Below, in pieces: positions 1 to 6,929 of a DNA stretch of 9,436 bases; position 1 is the stretch's first letter; every line of letters starts with the position of its first letter. This DNA is from an uncultured Burkholderiales bacterium (GTDB lineage: Bacteria; Pseudomonadota; Gammaproteobacteria; Burkholderiales; Burkholderiaceae_D): NCBI GenBank assembly GCA_937872165.1, contig CALMOR010000076.1, positions 1 to 9,436 on the forward strand, given 5' to 3'. The translations under genes were made by a program, and so were the position numbers. Below the pieces are notes generated by a model that was not told the origin of the DNA, ran no database searches, and saw only the letters and a list, made by a program, of their open reading frames with translations.

Positions 1-527
1 TCGCGCGCCCCTACGCCGAGGCCCTGTTCAGAGTCGCCTGCGAGGACACGAGCGCGGACGCGCTGAGAAACTGGTCGGCGCTGGTGACGAACATGGGAGC
101 CGTCGCGACCGATCCCGACATGGGCCGCGTGATGAGCGACCCGCGCGTTACCGGCGATCAGGTCTACGCCGTCTTCGTCGCGGCCCTGGGCAGCGAACCG
201 AACACCCGGGCGCAGAACTTCGTGCGCGCGCTGATCGAGAACGATCGCTTGTCCGTCATGCCCGAGATCAGCGCGCAGTTCGCGGCGCTCGTCGACGCCA
301 AGGCGGGCAGTGCCGAAGCGCGCATCACGAGCGCGTTCCCGATGAGCGAAGGGGACGTGGCCGATCTCGTCACGTCGCTCGAGAAGAAGTTCGCGATCAA
401 GCTGAAGCCGACGGTCGCCGTCGACGACTCGTTGATCGGCGGTGTCCGCGTGGTGGTCGGCGACCGCGTGCTCGACACGTCGGTCCGCTCGCGCCTCGAC
501 GCGATGAAGGCCGCGCTGATCACGTAG
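1..527 (+). CDS. atpH: ATP synthase F1 delta subunit, 5' end missing
   Basis: Delta forms the peripheral-stalk cap of F1Fo ATP synthase, tying the alpha3-beta3 head to the b subunits on the cytoplasmic side of the inner membrane. The reading frame is open from the window edge (first full codon at base 3) and reads ARPYAEALFRVA, the family's conserved N-terminal region, which normally starts only a few residues after the initiator Met. 174 residues are visible before the TAG stop, so probably fewer than ten codons are missing. An internal ATG at 84 is in frame but is not the true start, because conserved sequence lies upstream of it. The N-terminal helical domain covers roughly visible residues 1-105. 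The C-terminal family signature is at about 141-174 (DDSLIGG, then GDRVLDTSVRSRL). It lies 65 nt upstream of atpA, in the usual operon position. Identification is secure; only the 5' boundary is unknown. Confidence 0.96.
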   Translation, partial: ARPYAEALFRVACEDTSADALRNWSALVTNMGAVATDPDMGRVMSDPRVTGDQVYAVFVAALGSEPNTRAQNFVRALIENDRLSVMPEISAQFAALVDAKAGSAEARITSAFPMSEGDVADLVTSLEKKFAIKLKPTVAVDDSLIGGVRVVVGDRVLDTSVRSRLDAMKAALIT

Positions 528-545
528 CGGAACCCAGTCCATCAC

Positions 546-568
546 CGGGGCGCGCCTCGCGAACCCCG
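546..568 (+). promoter_or_regulatory. Stem-loop between atpH and atpA
   Basis: CGGGG (546-550) pairs with CCCCG (564-568). Stacked inside it, CGCG (551-554) pairs with CGCG (558-561) around a CCT loop, with an AA bulge at 562-563. The structure ends 14 nt before the atpA Shine-Dalgarno GGAG (583-586; 6 nt from the ATG). No T-run follows, so a terminator is unlikely; it may affect transcript stability or processing. Function is inferred only from position and pairing. Confidence 0.4.
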
Positions 569-592
569 TCCCCGCATTCATCGGAGTCCTCC

Positions 593-2149
<1,557 letters not shown>

Positions 2150-2193
2150 ACCCGGCTTTGCCAGGCATCGCGCGGCGTACCCCTTTCGTCCTC

Positions 2194-2228
2194 GAGGTCG
2201 AAGCGACCTCCTCTCTGTTCGTTGAGGT
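2194..2228 (+). promoter_or_regulatory. Stem-loop and atpG Shine-Dalgarno, possible alternative pairing
   Basis: In the 84-nt atpA-atpG gap, GAGGTCG (2194-2200) and CGACCTC (2204-2210) form a perfect 7-bp stem with a 3-nt AAG loop. The right arm contains ACCTC (2206-2210), which is also complementary to the atpG Shine-Dalgarno GAGGT (2224-2228; 5 nt before the ATG). The left arm therefore repeats the Shine-Dalgarno sequence and competes for the same anti-Shine-Dalgarno bases. The longer stem should normally win and leave the ribosome site open. The pairing is seen in the sequence; a regulatory role is inference. Confidence 0.4.
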
Positions 2229-2233
2229 AGCTC

Positions 2234-3112
2234 ATGGCAGCTGGTAAAGAGATCCGCGGCAAGATCAAGAGCGTCGAGAACACCAAGAAGATCACCAAGG
2301 CGATGGAGATGGTCGCCGCGTCCAAGATGCGCAAGGCGCAGGACCGCATGCGTCGCGCGCGTCCGTATGCCGACAAGGTCCGCAACATCGCCGCGCACCT
2401 GGGCGAAGCGAACCCGGAGTTCACGCATCCGTTCATGGTCGCTCACGACGATGCGCCCGGCGTCGGCTTCATCGTCATCACGACCGACAAGGGTCTGTGC
2501 GGCGGCCTCAACACCAACGTGCTGCGTGCGGTGACCTCGAAGATCCGGGAGCTGCACGGGCAGGGCGTCGAGCCGCAGGCGGTCGCCATCGGCAACAAGG
2601 GCCTCGGCTTCCTGACGCGGGTCGGCGTGAAGGTCGTCGCCCATGCGACGCAGCTCGGCGACGCGCCGCATCTCGAGAAGCTGATCGGTCCGGTCAAGGT
2701 CCTGCTCGACGCGTATGCGGACGGCAAGCTGAGGTCGGTCTACCTCTGCTACAACAAGTTCATCAGCGCGATCGCGCAGCAGCCCACGGTCGAGCAGTTG
2801 CTGCCGCTGTCGACGGCGCACATGCAGCAGACCGACGAAGAGAAGAAGGCGTACGCCTGGGACTATCTGTACGAGCCCGATGCGCAGAGCGTGATCGAGT
2901 TCCTGATGGTCCGCTACGTGGAGTCGCTGGTGTACACGGCCGTGTCCGAGAACATGGCGTCCGAGCAGTCGGCGCGCATGGTCGCGATGAAGGCGGCGAC
3001 CGACAACGCGGGCAGCGTCATCGGCGAACTGAAGCTGGTCTACAACAAGACGCGCCAGGCTGCGATCACGACCGAGTTGAGCGAGATCGTCGCGGGTGCC
3101 GCAGCGGTTTGA
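2234..3112 (+). CDS. atpG: ATP synthase F1 gamma subunit
   Basis: Gamma is the central rotating shaft of F1, coupling proton-driven c-ring rotation to conformational change in the three beta subunits. The 292-residue length is normal. The N-terminal helix MAAGKEIRGKIKSVENTKKI with KAMEMVAASKM (about 22-32) is the conserved coiled-coil strand inserted into the alpha3-beta3 cavity. The Rossmann-like middle domain shows ITTDKGLCGGLN at 82-93. The C-terminal helix ends in the family signature ITTELSEIVAGAAA (278-291). The start is supported by GAGG at 2224-2227 six nt upstream, and by the protein beginning exactly where gamma subunits begin. It lies between atpA and atpD in the standard order. 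No missing motif or frame disruption is visible. Confidence 0.98.
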   Translation: MAAGKEIRGKIKSVENTKKITKAMEMVAASKMRKAQDRMRRARPYADKVRNIAAHLGEANPEFTHPFMVAHDDAPGVGFIVITTDKGLCGGLNTNVLRAVTSKIRELHGQGVEPQAVAIGNKGLGFLTRVGVKVVAHATQLGDAPHLEKLIGPVKVLLDAYADGKLRSVYLCYNKFISAIAQQPTVEQLLPLSTAHMQQTDEEKKAYAWDYLYEPDAQSVIEFLMVRYVESLVYTAVSENMASEQSARMVAMKAATDNAGSVIGELKLVYNKTRQAAITTELSEIVAGAAAV

Positions 3113-3121
3113 CGATCGGGT

Positions 3122-3137
3122 CCCGGCATTCGCCGGG
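3122..3137 (+). promoter_or_regulatory. Stem-loop between atpG and atpD
   Basis: CCCGGC (3122-3127) and GCCGGG (3132-3137) make a perfect 6-bp GC stem with an ATTC loop, 9 nt after the atpG stop and about 18 nt before the atpD Shine-Dalgarno (GAGGA, 3156-3160). No T-tract follows, so it is more likely an intercistronic RNA structure than a terminator. Evidence is base pairing only. Confidence 0.4.
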
Positions 3138-3167
3138 CGACATTGATGGGTTGACGAGGAACGAGCG

Positions 3168-4598
3168 ATGAACGCAGCAGTGATGGATACCAAGGCTCAC
3201 ACCGAAGGAAGGATCGTCCAGTGCATCGGCGCCGTCGTCGACGTGGAGTTCCCGCGCGGCGACATGCCGCGCGTCTACGACGCGTTGAAGATGGACGGCT
3301 CGGCGCTGACGCTCGAGGTGCAGCAGCAGCTCGGCGACGGCGTCGTCCGCTGCATCGCGCTCGGCTCGTCGGACGGTCTGCGTCGCGGCATGATGGTCAG
3401 GAACACCGGCGAAGGCATCTCGGTCCCGGTCGGCATGGGCACGCTCGGCCGCATCATGGACGTGCTCGGCAACCCGATCGACGAAGTCGGTCCGATCGAC
3501 TCGACGACCTTCTCGACCATCCATCGTCGCGCGCCGGCCTACGACGAGCTGTCGCCGTCTCAGGACCTGCTCGAGACCGGCATCAAGGTGATCGACCTGA
3601 TCTGCCCGTTCGCGAAGGGCGGCAAGGTCGGCCTGTTCGGCGGCGCCGGCGTGGGCAAGACCGTCAACATGCTCGAGCTGATCAACAACATCGCGAAGGA
3701 GCACTCGGGCCTGTCGGTGTTCGCCGGCGTGGGCGAGCGCACGCGCGAAGGCAACGACTTCTATCACGAGATGAAGGACGCCGGCGTCATCGACGCGGAG
3801 AACTTCCCGAACTCGAAGGTCGCGATGGTCTACGGCCAGATGAACGAGCCGCCCGGCAACCGCCTGCGGGTCGCGCTGACCGGGCTGACGATGGCCGAGC
3901 ACTTCCGAGACGAAGGCCGCGACGTGCTGTTCTTCGTCGACAACATCTATCGCTACACGCTGGCCGGCACCGAAGTCTCGGCGCTGCTCGGCCGCATGCC
4001 GTCGGCCGTGGGCTACCAGCCGACGCTGGCCGAGGAGATGGGCCGCCTGCAGGAACGCATCACGTCGACCAAGACCGGCTCGATCACGTCGATCCAGGCC
4101 GTCTACGTTCCGGCGGACGACCTGACCGACCCGTCGCCGGCGACGACCTTCGCCCACCTCGACTCGACCGTCGTGTTGTCGCGCGACATCGCGGCGCTCG
4201 GCATCTATCCGGCCGTGGACCCGCTCGACTCGACGTCGCGCCAGCTCGACCCGAACGTCGTCGGCGAGGACCACTACGAGACGGCCCGCGCGGTGCAGGG
4301 CACGTTGCAGCGCTACAAGGAACTGCGCGACATCATCGCCATCCTCGGCATGGACGAGCTCGCGCCGGAGGACAAGCTGATCGTCGCGCGCGCACGGAAG
4401 ATCCAGCGCTTCCTGTCGCAGCCCTTCCACGTCGCCGAGACCTTCACCGGCGCGCCCGGCAAGTACGTGTCGCTGGCCGAGACCATCCGTGGCTTCAAGA
4501 TGATCGTGGCCGGCGAGCTCGACGCGCTGCCCGAGCAGGCTTTCTACATGGTCGGCACCATCGACGAGGCCATCGAGAAGTCGAAGAAGGTGAGCTGA
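3168..4598 (+). CDS. atpD: ATP synthase F1 beta subunit (catalytic)
   Basis: Beta carries the catalytic sites that make ATP from ADP and phosphate in the F1 head. It is 476 residues long, slightly over the typical 460-470 because of a short N-terminal extension (MNAAVMDTKAHTE) before GRIVQCIGAVVDVEF. Key elements: Walker A GGAGVGKT at 158-165; the catalytic glutamate in GERTREGND at Glu190; Walker B strand DVLFFVD ending at Asp258; the segment GRMPSAVGYQPTLAEEMG at 275-292; the alpha/beta signature PAVDPLDSTS at 348-357; and the DELAPED loop at 396-402, the variant of DELSEED that contacts gamma. The ATG at 3168 is preferred over the in-frame ATG at 3183 because GAGGA (3156-3160) sits 7 nt upstream of the first. 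The TGA stop overlaps the atpC start by one base, suggesting translational coupling. Confidence 0.99.
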   Translation: MNAAVMDTKAHTEGRIVQCIGAVVDVEFPRGDMPRVYDALKMDGSALTLEVQQQLGDGVVRCIALGSSDGLRRGMMVRNTGEGISVPVGMGTLGRIMDVLGNPIDEVGPIDSTTFSTIHRRAPAYDELSPSQDLLETGIKVIDLICPFAKGGKVGLFGGAGVGKTVNMLELINNIAKEHSGLSVFAGVGERTREGNDFYHEMKDAGVIDAENFPNSKVAMVYGQMNEPPGNRLRVALTGLTMAEHFRDEGRDVLFFVDNIYRYTLAGTEVSALLGRMPSAVGYQPTLAEEMGRLQERITSTKTGSITSIQAVYVPADDLTDPSPATTFAHLDSTVVLSRDIAALGIYPAVDPLDSTSRQLDPNVVGEDHYETARAVQGTLQRYKELRDIIAILGMDELAPEDKLIVARARKIQRFLSQPFHVAETFTGAPGKYVSLAETIRGFKMIVAGELDALPEQAFYMVGTIDEAIEKSKKVS

Positions 4599-5020
4599 TG
4601 GCCAACACCATCCACGTGGATGTGGTTTCCGCCGAGGAAGAGATTTTCTCGGGCGAGGCGGAGTTCGTCGCGTTGCCGGGCGAGTCGGGCGAGCTCGGCA
4701 TCTTTCCGAAGCACACGCCGCTGATCACGCGCATCAAGCCGGGCGCCGTCCGCATCCGCGTCGCCGGCCGGTCGGAGGACGAGTTCGTGTTCGTCGCCGG
4801 CGGCATCCTCGAAGTGCAGCCCGATATCGTGACGGTGCTGGCCGACACCGCGATCCGCGGCGCGGATCTGGATGAGAGCAAGGCGGCCGAGGCGAAGAAG
4901 AATGCCGAACAGGCGATGGCCAATGCGAAGAGCGACCTCGATCTCGCTCGTGCGCAGACCGAACTGGCCGTGATGGCCGCGCAATTGGCCGCCATCCAGA
5001 AGTTGCGACACAAGCGCTGA
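4598..5020 (+). CDS. atpC: ATP synthase F1 epsilon subunit
   Basis: Epsilon joins gamma to the c-ring and, through its C-terminal helices, can inhibit ATP hydrolysis by F1. The ATG at 4598 forms a TGATG overlap with the atpD stop, preceded by AGAAGG (4585-4590) at a 7-nt spacing. The same frame is open well upstream inside atpD, but that upstream translation is an arginine-rich shadow; family sequence begins at MANTIHVDVVSAEEEIFSG. The protein is 140 residues, close to E. coli epsilon. The N-terminal beta-sandwich (1-85) contains LPGESGELGIFPKHTPL (27-42), the conserved core. Residues from about 91 to 138 are Ala/Glu/Lys-rich and fit the two-helix C-terminal hairpin, so the inhibitory domain is present. 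It is the last gene of the atp operon; a stem-loop follows 10 nt later. Confidence 0.98.
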   Translation: MANTIHVDVVSAEEEIFSGEAEFVALPGESGELGIFPKHTPLITRIKPGAVRIRVAGRSEDEFVFVAGGILEVQPDIVTVLADTAIRGADLDESKAAEAKKNAEQAMANAKSDLDLARAQTELAVMAAQLAAIQKLRHKR

Positions 5021-5030
5021 CGTACCCGGT

Positions 5031-5049
5031 GCCCGACACGACGTCGGGC
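5031..5049 (+). terminator. GC-rich stem-loop after atpC, possible operon terminator
   Basis: GCCCGAC (5031-5037) and GTCGGGC (5043-5049) form a perfect 7-bp stem with a 5-nt ACGAC loop, starting 10 nt after the atpC stop. The position suits the end of the atp transcript, but C-rich sequence follows instead of a U-tract. It could be a weak intrinsic terminator, a barrier to 3' exonucleases, or act together with Rho. Confidence 0.45.
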
Positions 5050-5446
5050 CCCTCGCCCCCGCCGGTCGCATCGCGCACGGAGTCAATGCGTGGCGCGGGT
5101 GCGGGCCGATCGACGGATGCCGGTGTGGAAGCTTAGCGGGCATGGCGTCTCGTGGCGCTCGTTGCCGCCGATCTCGACTTGCGGTCCTTTCATCGGGCGC
5201 CGGCCCGGTTCGTCGACGCGCGTGTCGAGCTGGCCGTCCGTCGCAGCGAGTCTCCCGCGACCGCGAGCAGTGCCCACGATTCCGGAGCGCGATGCGCGGG
5301 GAGTCGCTGAGGCGTGGGCCGATCACCGGCCGGCATATTCGTCGCGGGATCACGGAAGGGAAGCTCGGCCCTGACCCGGACCGGGTGGTGGCGCCCTCGC
5401 CGCGCGCCCGGCGACCGCCGCGATCACGGCGAGCGACGGGCGCCCC
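5050..5446 (+). other. Gene-free spacer between atpC and hemE
   Basis: About 400 nt with no coding sequence I can support. The open frames on both strands here are Arg/Pro/Ser-rich, lack a convincing ribosome site and resemble no family I know; they look like the chance ORFs expected at high GC. Small symmetric elements are visible: a 13-nt palindrome ACCCGGACCGGGT at 5374-5386, and a 7-bp inverted repeat GGCGCCC (5390-5396) / GGGCGCC (5438-5444). At this base composition both could occur by chance. The segment may be a hemE regulatory leader or the remains of a lost gene; the sequence does not decide between these. Confidence 0.5.
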
Positions 5447-5447
5447 T

Positions 5448-5453
5448 TAGAAT
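5448..5453 (+). promoter_or_regulatory. Candidate -10 element for hemE
   Basis: TAGAAT (5448-5453), inside CCTTAGAATGCG, matches the sigma-70 -10 consensus at 5 of 6 positions and is a rare AT-containing patch in a very GC-rich spacer. Initiation would fall near 5460, giving a leader of about 20 nt before the hemE ATG. No good -35 is present; the best-placed hexamer near 5424-5429 (TCACGG) is poor. An activator may be required, or the match may be chance. Confidence 0.35.
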
Positions 5454-5479
5454 GCGAGACCTTCGACGGACGCTCCCTC

Positions 5480-6565
5480 ATGCAAGCCACCGGCCTCGCC
5501 AACGACCATTTCCTCCGCGCCCTGATGCGCGAGCCCACGCCGTACACGCCGGTCTGGCTGATGCGTCAGGCGGGCCGCTACCTTCCGGAGTACGTCGCCA
5601 CGCGGAAGAAGGCGGGTTCGTTCCTGGCATTGGCGAAGACGCCGGAGTTGGCCACGGAGGTCACGCTCCAGCCGCTCGACCGCTACCGGCTCGACGCGGC
5701 CATCCTCTTCTCGGACATCCTCACCGTTCCCGACGCGATGGGTCTCGGCCTGCGCTTCGTCGAAGGGGAAGGTCCGATGTTCGATCGTCCGATACGCGAC
5801 GAGGCGGACGTCGCGAAGCTCGGCGTCCCGTCGCGCGACAGCCTCGGCTATGTCTACGAGGCCACCGCCGCTATCCGGCGTGCACTGATCGGCGCCGACG
5901 GCAGGCAACGCGTCCCGTTGATCGGCTTCTCGGGCAGCCCGTGGACGCTCGCCTGCTACATGATCGAGGGCGGAGCGTCGCGCGACTTCCCGACCATCAA
6001 GACGATGTTGTATCGACGTCCCGACCTGCTCGACCGCGTGCTCGACGTGACGACCCGAGCCGTGATCGACTACCTGAGCGCGCAGATCGCCGCCGGCGCC
6101 CAGGCCGTGATGCTGTTCGACACGTGGGGCGGCGTGCTCGCCCACGACGCCTACCGGCGCTGGTCGCTCGGATTCATGGAGCGGATCATCGCCGCCCTGC
6201 CGAAGGAGAACGAAGGCAGGCGAGTACCGAGCATCCTCTTCACGAAGGGAGGCGGAGGCTGGCTCGCCGACATCGTTCGCACCGGCGTCGACGCGATCGG
6301 GTTGGACTGGACCACCGATCCCGTCGCCGCGCGACGGACCGTCGACGGCCGTTGTGCGTTGCAAGGGAACCTGGACCCGGCGGTGCTGTTCGCGGACTCG
6401 GACGCGATCCGGTGCGAGGTGCGCAAGGTGCTGGCTGCGTTCGACAGCCCGCGAACGCCGGGTCACATCTTCAACCTCGGTCACGGCATCTCGCAGTTCA
6501 CGCCCCCCGATGCCGTCTACGCGGTCATCGAGGCGATCCATGAAGGATCGCCCGGTCCGGCCTAG
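5480..6565 (+). CDS. hemE: Uroporphyrinogen decarboxylase
   Basis: HemE removes the four acetate carboxyl groups of uroporphyrinogen III to give coproporphyrinogen III, a cytoplasmic step of heme synthesis that needs no cofactor. The 361-residue length is typical. Signature 1, PVWLMRQAGR, is at 24-33 and supplies the substrate-binding arginines Arg29 and Arg33. The catalytic aspartate is Asp79 in FSDI. Signature 2 starts at GFSGSPWTLACYMIEGG (149-165) with the conserved Tyr160. The C-terminal FNLGHGI (331-337) contains His335. All expected active-site residues are therefore present. The ATG at 5480 has only a weak Shine-Dalgarno (ACGGA, 5466-5470), but the N-terminus NDHFLRALMREP is where family members begin. 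A terminator after the gene and a possible promoter before it suggest a unit separate from atp and priA. Confidence 0.98.
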   Translation: MQATGLANDHFLRALMREPTPYTPVWLMRQAGRYLPEYVATRKKAGSFLALAKTPELATEVTLQPLDRYRLDAAILFSDILTVPDAMGLGLRFVEGEGPMFDRPIRDEADVAKLGVPSRDSLGYVYEATAAIRRALIGADGRQRVPLIGFSGSPWTLACYMIEGGASRDFPTIKTMLYRRPDLLDRVLDVTTRAVIDYLSAQIAAGAQAVMLFDTWGGVLAHDAYRRWSLGFMERIIAALPKENEGRRVPSILFTKGGGGWLADIVRTGVDAIGLDWTTDPVAARRTVDGRCALQGNLDPAVLFADSDAIRCEVRKVLAAFDSPRTPGHIFNLGHGISQFTPPDAVYAVIEAIHEGSPGPA

Positions 6566-6594
6566 GGCTCTCCGGCGTAGTCCGCTTTCGAGCT

Positions 6595-6631
6595 GGAAGC
6601 TGCTCGGGCCCCCGGCGCCGGTGCTTTTTTT
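6595..6631 (+). terminator. Intrinsic terminator after hemE
   Basis: A GC-rich region capable of folding lies 30 nt after the hemE stop and runs straight into a T7 tract (6625-6631). Pairings I can draw: AAGC (6597-6600) with GCTT (6623-6626), and CGG (6605-6607) with CCG (6618-6620). An alternative compact stem sits in the palindrome CCGGCGCCGG (6612-6621). The exact fold is uncertain, but GC-rich symmetry followed by seven Ts is the classic Rho-independent layout. Confidence 0.6.
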
Positions 6632-6648
6632 CTGCCGAAGCCCTTGAC

Positions 6649-6657
6649 TTATGCACA
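6649..6657 (+). promoter_or_regulatory. DnaA box, perfect match
   Basis: TTATGCACA matches the DnaA-box consensus TTWTNCACA at 9 of 9 positions. It lies in TTGACTTATGCACAAAC just after the hemE terminator and begins the AT-rich island. A single perfect 9-mer could occur by chance in a genome; the clustering with the 6813-6847 sites is what makes it noteworthy. Confidence 0.5.
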
Positions 6658-6714
6658 AACATTCACTTCTCCGTGGACCCGCAGCCGACTTCGCGGCGCA
6701 GCCGCCCCGATCGC

Positions 6715-6748
6715 GCAAGTCGTTGAAAACAATCAACATACGACTTGC
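6715..6748. repeat. Perfect 9-bp inverted repeat upstream of priA
   Basis: GCAAGTCGT (6715-6723) is exactly reverse-complementary to ACGACTTGC (6740-6748), with a 16-nt AT-rich spacer. Inside the spacer TGA (6724-6726) can pair with TCA (6733-6735), extending the hairpin to 12 bp with a 4-nt bulge and a 6-nt loop. It could be a regulator-binding site, an RNA hairpin in a priA leader, or a cruciform or single-strand hairpin near a DnaA-box cluster. Symmetry is observed; function is unknown. Confidence 0.55.
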
Positions 6749-6764
6749 ACAATGTTTCGGCATT

Positions 6765-6793
6765 TTGACAAAAGTCCTTTGGGCTCCGACAGT
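6765..6793 (+). promoter_or_regulatory. Candidate priA promoter
   Basis: TTGACA (6765-6770) is a perfect sigma-70 -35 hexamer. At a 17-nt spacing the -10 position reads GACAGT (6788-6793), which keeps the key second-position A and last T but matches only 3 of 6 bases. Transcripts would carry a leader of about 130 nt containing the DnaA-box-like sites. An alternative pair is TTGAAA (6723-6728) with CACAAT (6748-6753) at a longer 19-nt spacing. Either call is tentative. Confidence 0.3.
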
Positions 6794-6812
6794 TAGCGCT
6801 TCTGCTGTCGTC

Positions 6813-6821
6813 TTCTTCACA
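6813..6821 (+). promoter_or_regulatory. DnaA-box-like 9-mer (8/9)
   Basis: TTCTTCACA matches TTWTNCACA except at position 3. It begins a group of three such sites within 35 nt in the AT-rich island. Confidence 0.3.
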
Positions 6822-6824
6822 AAG

Positions 6825-6833
6825 TTGTCCACA
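6825..6833 (+). promoter_or_regulatory. DnaA-box-like 9-mer (8/9)
   Basis: TTGTCCACA differs from the strong box TTATCCACA by one base (position 3). It is 3 nt downstream of the preceding site and in the same orientation. Confidence 0.4.
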
Positions 6834-6838
6834 GCAAT

Positions 6839-6847
6839 TGTGCAAAC
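6839..6847 (-). promoter_or_regulatory. DnaA-box-like 9-mer (8/9), reverse orientation
   Basis: On the minus strand this reads GTTTGCACA, matching TTWTNCACA except at position 1. It faces the two preceding sites and is followed at once by an A-rich tract (A7 at 6848-6854). Confidence 0.35.
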
Positions 6848-6929
6848 AAAAAAACAGTCGTAGTCACAATCACTTACTGCGTTTTCCTGCCCTTTTCCTG
6901 ATGGTTCGCGACGCATCGGCTGCGCTTCG

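Larger units (their letters stand above)
6632..6929 (+). other. AT-rich intergenic island upstream of priA
   Basis: This gene-free stretch is very unlike its surroundings. By hand count 6721-6780 and 6811-6870 are each about 37% G+C, against about two thirds in the flanking genes. It holds DnaA-box-like 9-mers, a 9-bp inverted repeat, a 6-bp inverted repeat (CGACAG 6787-6792 / CTGTCG 6805-6810), an A7 run (6848-6854) and a pyrimidine-rich tract just before priA (6881-6899). A 70-codon open frame crosses it (6651-6863), but it lies wholly in the anomalous composition, has no ribosome site and resembles no family I know, so I treat it as non-coding. The island must contain the priA promoter unless priA is read from hemE past the terminator. 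Confidence 0.6.

Noticed and set aside
3221..4597. Long + frame through atpD that continues into atpC and could look like a fusion
   Set aside because: Only the part from 4598 is family sequence (epsilon). Upstream it is an arginine-rich out-of-frame reading of atpD.
5090..5450. Overlapping 64-102-codon ORFs in the atpC-hemE gap
   Set aside because: Arg/Pro/Ser-rich in several frames at once, no ribosome site and no family resemblance; expected by chance at this GC content.
6743..6751. ACTTGCACA as a further DnaA box
   Set aside because: Two mismatches to TTWTNCACA, and it overlaps the right arm of the 9-bp inverted repeat; too weak to list. GTAGTCACA at 6860-6868 was dropped for the same two-mismatch reason.
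6651..6863. 70-codon ORF in the hemE-priA gap as a possible small protein
   Set aside because: No ribosome site, no recognisable family, and it lies exactly over the AT-rich island and DnaA-box-like sites. Better explained as non-coding.
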